DNA of 64,000 nt, taken from the NCBI GenBank assembly GCA_963693365.1, contig CAVNZM010000007.1, positions 10,912,001-10,976,000 of the forward strand. The letters run 5' to 3'. Position numbers and translations under genes: made by a program. This DNA is from Amoebidium appalachense. Its lineage: Eukaryota; Ichthyosporea. Below, piece by piece: positions 53,922 through 64,000 of this stretch (position 1 is its first letter; each line of letters begins with the position of its first letter). The notes beneath the pieces were generated by a model that ran no database searches, was not told where the DNA came from, and worked only from the letters and a program-made list of their open reading frames with translations.

Positions 53922-54186
53922 CACACACATGCACGCACGCACGCACACACACACACACATGCACGCACGCACGCATGCTAAACACACGCACACAGGCAGG
54001 CAGGCACACACCTTCCTGCACTTTGCCACGTCGTTGTTGTTTGCAGCCAGGCACCGCTGCAGGGCGTCACTGTCGCACGACTCCACCCGTTTGGCGTCGG
54101 GTGCCATCAGACCTGCCCCACCCCCACCCCGTTAGGCCCCCAGCCACCACGCGCACGCACAGAGAGACAGTACCTGGGGCGGACAT
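52666..54186 (-). CDS. CHCH-type small cysteine-motif protein
   Basis: There are three coding exons in coding order: 54174-54186 (13 nt), 54012-54112 and 52666-52710, with consistent phases and GT-AG introns. The product is only 52 aa: [13 protein letters not shown], then Cys17, Cys25, Cys36 and Cys47 in a helix-turn-helix pattern ([26 protein letters not shown]). Four cysteines in two helices is the hallmark of CHCH/twin-CX9C proteins, which are oxidised and trapped in the mitochondrial intermembrane space by the MIA40 relay and often assist cytochrome oxidase assembly. The spacings here (x7, x10, x10) are not canonical CX9C, so the subfamily is uncertain. On the coding strand a 79-nt poly-C run begins one base after the stop codon. 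Confidence 0.7.
53383..54000. repeat. Compound (CA)n arrays in the CHCH-gene intron
   Basis: CA arrays at 53383-53438, 53616-53670 and 53841-53920 are linked by pyrimidine-rich and GCACGC sequence. On the coding strand these are GT-rich and lie near the 5' splice site at 54011. Confidence 0.85.
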
Positions 54187-54644
54187 GGCGGGTGTCCTGT
54201 GACCAAAAGCCTTCTTACTATGTATCACTGAGCTATCTTGTAAGTCTCAGTTTGGTCAAGAGATGGCCCTGCGCAGAAACTTTACACCCGAGGTTTCATC
54301 AGGTGAGCCTCGGGTGTATCTACCCCAGGTACCCCGGACACAACATATGTAGTGTTTTTGAGTGCAAGCGTGAAAGCTGGAAACATGTGCAGCAGTAGGT
54401 CAGAACAAAGCAGCATCTAAAGCGGCCACTGGAGAGTGTGGATAAGCTGTGCGCATTAGGTTATGCGTATTTCATAGCCTAGTAGTGCTTGGGAGGGTAC
54501 AGACACAAAGTCACCCAGTACGGCCAAACAGCCAACCTTTGCACCAATTTGAAACACTTTCGCTGCCTGCTGCGGCCCTCAGGCAGATTCCCAATTGCCT
54601 GTTCGCATTGCAGAAAGCAAGAGTGTGTGCCCACATGCCTTGAT

Positions 54645-54683
<39 letters not shown>

Positions 54684-54828
54684 TCCCCCGGGAACTGGCG
54701 GGACAGAGCCAGCCAGGGCACAGAAACACCTTCTTGGAGGTGTTTGCGTGCACACACACGCGCGCGCATGCACAGACACGCACGCTCACGTACACGCATG
54801 CGCAAGCACGCACACAAACACACACATG

Positions 54829-54862
<34 letters not shown>

Positions 54863-55635
54863 CACACATGCACACACATGCACACACGGCTCTACGTGTA
54901 GAGCCGTGTGTGCGCGTATGCATCACCAACGTCAACCGCACCCTCGAGCAAATTGGCAGCATATAGGCAACCGCTTTGGCAATCAGTCGATCGGGCATAT
55001 CGGGCATTAGAACGAAACATCACAATGTATCAACACTACACAAGAACCCGCACGCTGCAGACTAACCAAGCACAAAACAAACACAAAAAACATATACACT
55101 GTGTGCTCAAACATGCATACACATATGTGCCTGCCGACACACCCTCACACTCTCCGTGTCTTAAAAAAAATCGAGGTGTGTGTGTGAAGTCACAAGCGTT
55201 TTATTTTTTGCGTGTGTGATTGGAGCTGTGAACAGTATGAGTGCATGCCCTAACGTGCTCTCGTGAAACCCAGGTTAGAAGCTTTCCGTGTGTGTGTGAC
55301 GGTGTTTGTATCTGCTTAATGTTTGCTTGCTCTTGTTTCTGTGTGCGGGGTGCCAGACGTGTGCCTGCCGTGGTTGTGTGTAGCCCCTGAGTAGTTTGCG
55401 TGGTTGGACGAAGCAAAGCTGCTTTTAAACACCTGACAACACAGCTCATCCAGTCAATTCGAAAAGCATGTGGCAAACTCCAACGTGTGCGCTTGGAGGT
55501 TGCTTGTATTTATCCAGGAGGCATGTTACGCCAATCGCACAGGGCACCAAGGCCGGACTGTGCAGCCACTAAGTTTAGTTCATTCGCGCCATTCGAGCAT
55601 ATATACGTCTCTTTCATACAGTCACCTATCTTACA
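54187..55635. other. Intergenic, no gene recognised
   Basis: Contains a C-run at about 54648-54680, a CA array near 54833-54860 and a perfect 15-bp inverted repeat at 54881-54912. Short frames have no recognisable content. Confidence 0.4.
54881..54912. repeat. Perfect 15-bp inverted repeat, 2-nt spacer
   Basis: CACACACGGCTCTAC (54881-54895) and GTAGAGCCGTGTGTG (54898-54912) are exact reverse complements. A transcript in either direction would form a tight hairpin. There is no U-run after it, and its function is unknown. Confidence 0.85.
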
Positions 55636-56847
55636 CTAGCACGTGCCTACAGCATCTACGCCTATCAGCTGCAGCAGCTCACTGGGCAAGTTTAGTTGCC
55701 CCAATAGCTCTTGCAGGGCTGCAACGTCCACACTTGGGTCTGTGCACCCAAAGTCACTGCCGGCCCGCACGTGACCTGCCCGTGTGGGCAGTACCTCGAG
55801 GCTGGGTGCACGAAGGGTTCCTAGCTGGGTGCTGGACACACGGCGGGCAGCCGGGTACTGTCTCGGGGCCGGGAAGGCAAAGGAGTCCTGGGACAGGGCG
55901 CTGCGCTGCAGGGCCGGGGCATCCAGCTCCCAGTCCAAGGCCATGGGCGAGGGCGGCTCCTCATCCTCTACCAACTGCTGCTGCAACGTCTCCCACAGGG
56001 GTGCCCGCTGGTCCCCCCTCACGCTGTACGGCAGCTGCTCCAGACTGCGCCGTCTGCCCAGGGTCTCGCCTGCGCGCTTGTCCATGTGGTAGCCTGCCCG
56101 TTGGTTGCGTGGGCTGGTGGAGCTGCGCCGGGCAAGCACGTGCTGGAACCGTGTGGGCAGCGGAGGGGTGGGGGCCGTGCGTGTGCGTGGTGTGTGTGCG
56201 GGCCAGGGCAACAGGCCCTGCTGGCGCAGCTGCAGCAGCACCTCCTCCTGCCGGGCCAGCCGCCGTCTCTCCTCGTCGTCCACCGTGACCAGACCAAACG
56301 GGTCGCTCCGCATTGGCTGTGGGGACACCACTGGGGCGGACTGACGGCGCAAGGGGCCGTCGTGGGGCTGGGTGGCACTGTGGCTGCGCAGTGCCGACGG
56401 TGGGGCAGAGTACGCGGCTGGTGTCTGGGCAAGAAGGGTCGGCGTGGGGGTGTGGCCCACCTCAGGTGCACTGCAGGGCTCGGTCAGGTGGTCCAGCAGG
56501 TTGGGCGCACTGGCAAGTTTCAGCAGAGGCACACTGTTGCCGCGGCGGGTGGCCACGTGCTGGTCGCGTAGCTGCTGTGGCGTGGAGGCATAGGTGGGGG
56601 GTAGGCTCTGCACGTTGAGCATGGCCAGTGTCTGCAGCAGCTGCTGCTGGTCGCTGGGTAGTGAGTGGGTCATACGCTGTGGCTGTGCCTGGGCCTGGGC
56701 AGGGTACCTGCGGCTCTGCTCTATCTGGTGCACCTGCGCATCTATCTCGGCCTTGATGCGGTCTATGCGCTGCTGGTGCTCCTCGGCCCGTTGCTTCTGT
56801 AGCGCTATCTTGTCGCTGAAGCGACGCGGGTGCCAGTCGTCCGCCAT
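55636..56847 (-). CDS. CRTC-like (CREB-regulated transcription coactivator) protein
   Basis: A single 403-codon exon; ATG at 56847 in a good context (CACTGCCATGG), stop at 55636. The N-terminus (residues 8-35: RRFSDKIALQKQRAEEHQQR and following heptad-like residues) resembles the conserved CREB-binding coiled-coil helix of CRTC proteins, which contains an RKFSEKIALHxQKQAEE-like motif. The rest is low complexity, Gln/Pro/Ser-rich, with RRRSLEQLPYSV and KLASAPNLLDHL segments that could be SIK/AMPK/PKA-type phosphosites. It ends with a hydrophobic LLGQLNLPSELLQLIG helix that could act as an activation motif. CRTC proteins shuttle to the nucleus on cAMP/Ca signals. Only the N-terminal motif is diagnostic, so another coiled-coil protein is possible. 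Confidence 0.55.
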   Translation of the reverse strand: MADDWHPRRFSDKIALQKQRAEEHQQRIDRIKAEIDAQVHQIEQSRRYPAQAQAQPQRMTHSLPSDQQQLLQTLAMLNVQSLPPTYASTPQQLRDQHVATRRGNSVPLLKLASAPNLLDHLTEPCSAPEVGHTPTPTLLAQTPAAYSAPPSALRSHSATQPHDGPLRRQSAPVVSPQPMRSDPFGLVTVDDEERRRLARQEEVLLQLRQQGLLPWPAHTPRTRTAPTPPLPTRFQHVLARRSSTSPRNQRAGYHMDKRAGETLGRRRSLEQLPYSVRGDQRAPLWETLQQQLVEDEEPPSPMALDWELDAPALQRSALSQDSFAFPAPRQYPAARRVSSTQLGTLRAPSLEVLPTRAGHVRAGSDFGCTDPSVDVAALQELLGQLNLPSELLQLIGVDAVGTC

Positions 56848-59800
56848 GGCAGTGTTTTGTCTGGTCAGTGTGCTCTGTGTGTCTCTAATAGCGTGGTTGG
56901 TGGTTTGCTAGACACTCAGACCCCTACAAAGAACCGCGTGTATTTCTGTGCTAACCCTATCCCGCTTGTTATTTGCCACACCGGAAGTGTAGGAAACAGA
57001 GCAGCTTTCATGAAGCTACGCTATGTGTATTGTTCACAAACATTAAGGAAAGTAGCAAAAGTGTGATCTATGACGCAAATGCCAGCAGGCCCTTTGGTTT
57101 TATAGGTGCCTGCCCTGGCATTCCAACGAGGCATGCCAAGGATCTACTCAATCAAGCAGGGGTTGCCCAGTTTTGGCCGCCTTAATCGTTTTACCTCAAA
57201 TAGTATCGTATTGTCGGAAAGTCTTAATCGTTTTGCTGGGGTGTTTTTCAAAATAGAATTATATAAACCCCAACTGTTTTGTAATTTTAGATTCTAATCT
57301 CGAACAAACTTTTGCTTCACTAAAACTATGGAACCCTGAAAGAGAAGACAGGGCTTCGTATTCTTCTTTGCAAGCGCAAGAAATACCAACAGATCACTTT
57401 TTTATAGAAATCATTCATTTTTCATATATAAAGACATCCAAATACACGCTTGGGCCTATATGATTGATACGAACGGTGAATACGGCACCTTACAGTGGTA
57501 ACCGTTTTGTATTTTGGGTCAATACGATTCGTAAGGCAAACCCTGATTTCAATGTGAACGCTGCCAGATGACTTGACGTCATTAGAGACCCGCCAATCAA
57601 AGACCTCGATTCGAATAGAGCCCATTCATTCATGGAAAAATCTAGCCGAAACGAGCTAACGTCAAGTTATTTTGATTGGCGCACAATATCGGCTGATAGG
57701 TAAACGATTGCAATTGGTTTAGAACCAGCTAATTTAAATTGCCGCATTCCGTTCCCTGCGCACATGCCAGAGATAAAAACCCCACGATCTTACTTGTGTG
57801 ACGTTGTTGTAGTCAGCGTATAAATGAGGAAAACATTTATTGGCTTCGAATTTACTTCTGATTCAAAAGATCTCAATATATTTATGCTAACACGTTTATA
57901 CCGTGTATTTCATCACCTTCATCACATAGTTGTTAGCCCATGTTTATGGCCATTGGCGCGCCATAGGCCTGATCAGGTCTCACATGAACCTGTTTACGCG
58001 CCTCGAACTTTTCCAATCGAGCAAAACACGCTCTCAGAAACAGAAACAATGAACTAATTGTACATGGCATTTGAAGCTTCAAAACAGTGAAGTAAACAAT
58101 TTTTTTCACTAAGTAGTTAAGTTGTGGGTAAATTTTGAAAGAACGGAGGCTTACATTGAACGTAGCCCGTTTTTACGGCCGGCCCACTCCCCAGGGAATG
58201 CACGAGAAGGTGATTGGAGGACTTTATCGGCCCGATATAAGCGCCATAAATTGACCCGTGTCACTATTCAACGAGCTAAAACGTAAACAGCTGCTTCTAA
58301 TAACCGCACATTTTTGGACGTTTCAAGTGCTAAGTTTTATTAAGGTTAGTTGTAGTCACGAAAGTGATGTTCATGCATAATCCTCACGTGCTAGCTACAT
58401 GAACAACGTGTGTATTGACAAATCTTGATATTCGAGGCTGAGACCGGCTTCGCATGTGCAGGAATGCTTGGCATGCACCGAGTGCCACCGACTATTGGCT
58501 CGAATCACGTTTGATTGGTCCGCCAAAACTCTAGATTCGATCTATTCGTGACGTCACACCAGTTTGCCTCAGTGAGTCAGGCCTCATGATCAACTTTCAC
58601 GTGCACGCGCAGGCTGGTTTTCACAGGCCTACTTTGCTGGCCCGCCCACTATACTGTACATGTGCACAGTACCATGTGCACACTGTTCAGAAATATGCAT
58701 AGGATGATTGTGCAGCCTGTAGGCTGGCCATGGTGTTACATAGTAGGCCCTAGCCGTTCTAATATGTAAAATCCTTCAGTGTCTGGCTATGGCCATACTA
58801 TGCATATGCATGACTCATGTCCTACCACCTACTGAGGCGGTGTCTCCTTTTTTTTTTTTTTTTCTTTTTTTTTTTTAAGGGACCGCCTGAGTAGATGTAT
58901 AACGTCGCACGTGCGGCAACACGTCAGTACGTGTTAGACTCATGTCGGACGTCCTAGGCCTACCTGCTACCTGATCGTGACAGGCCGGCTCGATCCGGGT
59001 TCCGAGACATGTGTGCCTTTACACATTTACATGAACGTTCGTACACTTCACTGAACTTGCCACCATGCACATGTACCTTGTATGCATCTATGCATGCTGT
59101 ATGTCGAGTGTGTCACTCGACTGTGACGGGCAACTTTACTGTGGCACATGCACGTGTCCTCATTGTTATGTTAGAATAGTCTATCTGTTTATTCCTGCTC
59201 TTCCCAGTCACGTACTTACAATAGCCTGTTCCCGCCCATCCTGCCCCCGCGTACATGGGGCCGCATACGCCAGGAACCATAACTGTCTTCCTATTGGCTA
59301 TTACATAATAATCCCGATCGATCTATCCTGACTCACTGACAGGGTTGGGCTGGGGTCCGCGGACTCACTCGTACCGGCTCGAACCGAATCGTAACGGGTC
59401 AAGCCTTAATCGTAATGGCTGGCTTCCGCCAGGGACTTGTTCGTAATGCCCCCCCCCCCCCCCTCCCCCTCCCCCCACCACCACCACCACCGGATCTCCT
59501 CTTCCCCCACCACCACGCGTGCACCATTTCTCAACGTTTGGTGGTTATGGCGCCACTGGTAGTATTGTACGTGACACTACGTGCAGTACTTAGTGCACTA
59601 CAAGCTGGCCTCTTGCAATGCATCAGAAATCTCAAGCTTATGTAGCCCATAATAGCGTTTTTGCCATGCTTGGTTCAATTCTTGCATCACAATGATTGCT
59701 TTTAGTAAGCTTACCGCGTTTGGCAGATAATAATTTAAAGTAATAAATGTCAATGATGCATCCGAAATGTACTCTGATCGGAGAACTTAGCGGCCATAAG

Positions 59801-60093
59801 TACTCTGACCGCAGTACTTTAGGAATGCTTGTTTCGGAAGGATACCGCGAGCTATTGGGGCCCAGGAGCCCGCTTTTTTTTGTACAGCCAGTAAGAAAAC
59901 ATAAGTTTACACCTTTTTTGTCTTTGGTACGGTAACTAACAAGGCCTTCCCTAGCTTTTATTGGTTGCCGACGCTGTTGCAAGTTTTTGAATTCATGCTC
60001 GACAACAACATGATTCATGATCAAACGGACGAAACTTGCTGAGTCCGCGAACACAACAAGCCATGGGTTTCATGTGAAAGATGAGCGCCCAAC
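56848..60093. other. About 3.2 kb without a recognised gene
   Basis: The base composition is much closer to even here than in the G/C-rich genic part. Short frames exist (for example 57824-58057) with no recognisable content. An imperfect inverted repeat flanks a T-run at 58829-58894. A C-run followed by CCACCA repeats lies at 59449-59490. No transposon motifs were found. Confidence 0.5.
58829..58894. repeat. Inverted repeat around a T-run
   Basis: CTACTGAGGCGGT (58829-58841) pairs with ACCGCCTGAGTAG (58882-58894) with one mismatch, enclosing a T-rich stretch of about 29 bases. It could be a stem-loop of a small element. Confidence 0.7.
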
Positions 60094-60354
60094 ATGGCCA
60101 AAACATTAGACCCAATAGAGTCACTTTATTCTGGAGCTCGTGTCTGTTGTTTTGCATACATATTTGACGGGGTTCAGGGGGAAGATTTCACAGATGACAC
60201 CACACGTTGGTCTTACAAGAAGTTCGGCCTGAGTTGGGACACACAAATACTGGTTGGCACAGTAGTGAAACGATGCAAGACAAACGAAGGCAGTGAATGG
60301 AAAGTAAAGTTTGATTTTGACGGTACTGTTGGACATTGTGTTCATAGAAGCTAG
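60094..60354 (+). CDS. Unrecognised 86-aa frame near the copia 3' end
   Basis: The frame begins MAKTLDPIESLYSGARVCCF and has a well-mixed composition with a chromo/SH3-like end (LVGTVVKRC...EWKVKFDFDGTV), a pattern seen in several eukaryotic transposon-associated proteins. A donor-like GT follows FDG, so it may be a first exon. The family is not identified. It overlaps the antisense frame 60121-60462. Confidence 0.25.
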   Translation: MAKTLDPIESLYSGARVCCFAYIFDGVQGEDFTDDTTRWSYKKFGLSWDTQILVGTVVKRCKTNEGSEWKVKFDFDGTVGHCVHRS

Positions 60355-60462
60355 TTCTAGTGCACGTTGTTCCTTCTGTAAGTCAGAAATGATTGCATCT
60401 TGTGAGGCCAACCTCTGCTCCAGTAGTTGGACTAGTTGCTGCAACTGTAAGTTGTCAGACAT
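60330..60462 (-). other. Short coiled-coil-like frame
   Basis: A minus-strand frame starts with Met at 60462 and reads LQLQQLVQLLEQRLASQDAI, a strongly amphipathic helix, for about 43 residues before losing sense. It could be the first exon of a gene, or a gag-like N-terminus of an element adjacent to the copia 3' end. No further support. Confidence 0.25.
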
Positions 60463-61038
60463 AGTGTCGTGTATGATGGGTAACTAGTCTATGTGTTTTG
60501 TGCACTGGAAACGACAGTAGAAAAGTGTAAATCAAACGTTCTGCTTCCCATAACTAAAAATATTCTGAGAATATCCGGGAATAAAGCACACTACCACTCT
60601 AAGAATAGAATCCTGTGGCAAATATAGACATGACATCATCTGAACCGGGAATATTAATTAATGAGCACAATTAGCACGTTGCTAGTGAAGCTCGTCATTG
60701 GTACAGTTTTGGCTCAAACATATAACTACCATATATGAATATGACCGTAAACAAAAGCTCTATGCACTCGAGTGAGTGTTGAAACAGTTGTTCAATTGCT
60801 CAGAAACTTTCTCTAACAGACATTGCTAGCCGGGAGTACCAGTGTACTCCAACACCCCTACTCAATTGGATAATTGTGGTATGAATTAATGCAACTGAGC
60901 TCGAGTGCTTCAGGTGCACAAAATACAGACAATAAAGATTCCCCTACTCAATTTTAGTATGGTACACGTAGTTGCACAGTCGGATGCAACTCTCTCCCCC
61001 CCTGAAGTATGAGGGCGCAGTTGGTTGATGACGGGTGC
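60463..61038 (-). mobile_element. Probable copia 3' untranslated region and start of the 3' LTR
   Basis: Just past the polyprotein stop is a polypurine tract on the coding strand (61006-60989, GGGGGGGAGAGAG), after which TGCATCCG at 60988 could open the 3' LTR. A second candidate LTR start is TGTTGGAG at 60854, preceded by a weaker purine run. The outer LTR end cannot be fixed because the matching 5' LTR is outside the window. Confidence 0.45.
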
Positions 61039-64000
61039 TCAGCACATGTTGAGCATCCCCACGGCCTTGGTGAAGAAAGAGGCAGACAGGGCCTTGGTGA
61101 ACATGTCGGCCTTGTTGTCAGCAGAAGCCACCGGGACCACAGTGATGTTGCCCAGCAGGTGATGTTCCTTGACGGAGCAGTAGCGGACGTCGATGTGCTT
61201 GGTCTTGGGCTTAACCCCCAGGGTGTCCAGCAGGGCCCGGGCAGACTCATTGTCCCCATGGATGGGCACCGGGGTGGGCTCATTGATAGGATTAAGGCCC
61301 AGGTCGTCCATCACATAGTTGAGCCATAGGGCCTCGTTCGTAGCAGCAGACATGGCCACAAATTCAGCCTCAGTGGAGCTGTGGGTGGTGATGGACTGGA
61401 GCCGAGACACCCAGGACACAGGGGAGGAGTTTATGAAGAAGACATAGCCCGTGGTGGAGCGCCGGGTGTCGCGGTCCTCGGCGTAGTCGGAGTCGGAGTA
61501 GCCAACAAGGTTGGGGGGGCCGGGACGGTAGACAATACCCAGGTCGATGGTGGCCAGCAGGTAGCTTACAACTCTGGTAGCCATAGTCCAGTGGGTGACG
61601 GTGGGCGCATGAATGTGTCGAGTAAGGACTCCCAGAGCCTGGGAAATGTCGGGGCGGGTGGTACGCGCAATCCACAGCAGGGCACCGACCAGGCTGGCAT
61701 AGTCCTCCTTCTTGCTGTAGGCTGGGGTCTTGTTGCTTTCACTGGCCTGGCCCGGGACGATGGGGGTCTTGGTGCCGGACATGTGGGTGAGACGAAAACG
61801 GGCAGCCAAGTCGATGATGTGTTGACGATGGCCCAGACGCAGAGACCCGTCCTCCAGCCAGGTAAGAGTGTGCCCGATGAGCAGGGTAGGACGACCCAGG
61901 TCCTTGGCAGAGAAACGAGCATCCAGCTTGGTGAAAAAATCGTCGATGAGCGCATCAGTGGCGGCCGTCACGGTGAAGTCATCCACGTAGGCAGCAAGGG
62001 CAATAAATGTTGGGGTCCCGGCATTCTTGATGAACAGGCACGGGTCAGCAGCACTCACAATGAAGCCTTGGTCGAGGAGATGGTCACGGAGGGCCTCATA
62101 CCACTGGCGCGGTGCCTGTTTTAGGCCGTAGAGCGCCTTGTGGAGCAAGCCGACAGCATGGGGGGCCGAGGGGTTGACGAAGCCAGGGGGCTGCTCAATG
62201 TAGATGGTCTCGTTGACGGTGCCGTTGAGGAATGCTGTGTTGACGTCGATGTGGCGCAGAGGCAGACCTTGGGCCACGGAGGTAGCCAAAACCAGCCGGA
62301 TGGTAGCCAGCGCAGCCACAGGTGACTCGGTGACGAAATAGTCCTGGCCAGGCTGCTGGTAGTTGCCCCGGGCCACAAGCCGGGCCTTGAAAGCAGTGAC
62401 GTTGCCGACGTTGTCCTGCTTGACCGTAAAGACCCAGCCGACCGGAATGACAGTGGAGCCATCCTCTGGACGGGGCACAAGGGTGAAGGTGCCGTTGTCT
62501 TCCAGGGCCTTGAGCTCACGGTGTGCAGCCTCCTCCCATTTCAGACGCTGGGGACTCTTGAGTGCAGCCCGGACAGTCTTGGGGACAACAATGGTGGAAG
62601 CCTTGATGGGTGTTGATGCAGGAGCCGTAGCCTGGGGGGCAAGGGGGGCCGTAGCAGCAGCCACGTTGGCAGTCGGGCCTCGACGTTGGTCGTTGTACAC
62701 AGCGCCACTACGGGTCGTCCGGGGGAGCCGATGTGCAGGCTCGGGCAGGATCGGAATGTCCAATTGATCACTCGGCGCTGTCCCATTGGCTGACAGACGA
62801 GACGAATCAGATTGCTGATCATTCCGGACGATGTGATTGGCTGGCTGATTTGACGAATCAGATGACTCCAAAAAATGATGAATTGCCGGTGCGGTCGACC
62901 AATCAGATGGGACATCACGGAGGGGGTGCAGAATAGCAGCCTCGTCGAACTGCACGTCACGGCTGACGGTCATCTTGTGTGCTGCTGGAATCCAGACCTT
63001 GTAGCCCTTGATGTTAGGAGGGTAGCCCACGAAGATGCCCTTGACGGCACGAGGCGCCAGTTTCGGTGTATCCTGTTGATGGACGTAGCAGGGAGAGCCC
63101 CAGACACGGAGCCGGCTGTAGTCGGGAGGAATGCCGGTCCACAGCAGGGCGGGAGACGATTGGCTGCCGGTGGCTCGCGACGGGAGCATGTTGCGTATAA
63201 AAGCCGCGGTCACAGCTGCCTCGGCCCAGAATCCCACCGGAAGGCCGGACTGCTGCAGGAGTGCCCGAACCATGTCGAGGAGGGTCCGGTTCAGTCGTTC
63301 GGCAGTCCCATTCTGTTGAGGAGAGCCGGTGGTAGTGATCTGATGGCGAATGCCATGCTCACGGTTGTAGTCCCCGAAGGCCGTGCCCATGTACTCGCCC
63401 CCCCCGTCGGACTGAAACACCTGCATGGGAACACCGTGTTGGGTAACCGCCGCCTTGTGGTACGTCACATATGCAGCCAGTGTGTCCGACTTCTTGACGA
63501 GGGGCACGGCCGTGGTGTGGCCGGTGAATTCGTCGTGGAACGTCGCCAAGTACTGAGCACCACCGATCGCGGGAGGGAAGGGGCCGCTGATGTCGCTGTG
63601 AACCTTGGCTAGGACCCGGGGAGCTTGGCTAGTTGATTCGGAGAAGGCAACACGGTGGGCTTTGCCGAGGGCACAGGGCTCACACACACCCGGAGACTTG
63701 GCACCGCCACCCACCAACAGGCCTGCAGACTTGATGACCGAGCGTACAGCGTCAATGCCAGCATGGCCCAGACGGTAGTGCCACGTGTTGAGGTCGGCAG
63801 TAACCTTGAGGATACGCGGAGCAGTGGTGGTTTGGGCGTCCGGGGTTGTGTCCGCGCGCAGAAGAGACACCGCCATGTGGTACAGCTTGGTGCCGACAGC
63901 CGAGCCGGTGGCCAGAATTTGATCGCCGTAGCACAACTTAACGCCGCCGCGGGTGTCAAAGCGGGGTAAAACACCGTTGGTAGTTGCCGTGAACACACTG
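61039..64000 (-). mobile_element. Ty1/copia retrotransposon polyprotein, open and truncated by the window edge
   Basis: At least 985 codons are uninterrupted, running off the right edge; stop TGA at 61039-61041. In order from the N-terminal side: a pre-integrase zinc motif (WHYRLGHAG ... CEPCALGK), integrase (HSDISGP, QSDGGGEY, QQNGTAERLNRT, giving the D-D-E triad), reverse transcriptase (FKARLVARG, HIDVNTAFLNG, and YVDD at about 61970-61985), and RNase H (YSDSDYAEDRDTRRSTTGY, SSTEAEFVA, HGDNESA). Integrase preceding RT is diagnostic of Ty1/copia. It ends KADMFTKALS. All visible catalytic residues are intact and there are no stops or frameshifts, so the insertion is recent and possibly competent. 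Gag and protease lie beyond the window. Confidence 0.95.

Noticed and set aside
61381-63612. Plus-strand frames of 245-247 aa
   Set aside because: Antisense shadows of the copia polyprotein.

Overview
This 64 kb window is from a eukaryotic nuclear genome, most likely an early-branching animal (for example a sponge) or another holozoan. Evidence: genes are split by GT-AG introns with phases that match across exons; the gene set is holozoan in character (receptor tyrosine kinase, U1-type zinc finger plus DZF domain, CRTC-like coactivator, PLAC8 and CHCH proteins); and there are LINE and Ty1/copia retroelements and very dense (CA)n/(TG)n and poly-G/poly-C tracts. The species assignment is inference.

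Layout. 1-3965: no recognisable gene, one 101-bp tandem repeat. 3966-5238 (+): two-exon RGS-LOV protein. About 6467-15512: one plus-strand APE/RT LINE broken by two antisense copies of its own family and by a roughly 3 kb foreign insertion. 15.5-22 kb: microsatellites, a transposase-like remnant and a dispersed repeat. 22000-23097 (+): PLAC8 protein. 23.4-26.3 kb: second dispersed-repeat copy and extreme G/C homopolymers. 26997-33393 (-): eight-exon Gfo/Idh/MocA oxidoreductase. 35237-38276 (+): TrmL-like SPOUT tRNA methyltransferase. 38528-41243 (-): receptor tyrosine kinase. 41.9-43.2 kb: long pyrimidine tract. 44064-51033 (+): ankyrin, proline-rich, zinc finger and DZF exons that read as one gene. 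52666-54186 (-): tiny CHCH protein. 55636-56847 (-): intronless CRTC-like protein. 57-60 kb: no gene recognised. 61039-64000 (-): open Ty1/copia polyprotein running off the right edge.

The cellular genes do not form an operon or an obvious pathway. Several are signalling components: a probable blue-light-sensing RGS protein, a receptor tyrosine kinase and a CRTC-like coactivator. The most notable item is the RGS-LOV protein, which keeps the photoactive cysteine and the flavin-contacting Asn/Gln residues and so looks like a direct light-to-G-protein regulator. Also worth attention are the ankyrin-DZF fusion, a splice acceptor apparently consumed by a CA microsatellite, introns carrying complementary GT/AC and G/C tracts, and a LINE whose true 3' end lies about 190 bp beyond its A-tract. 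Long predicted ORFs rich in His-Thr, Val-Cys, Pro or Gly are translations of simple repeats and are omitted.
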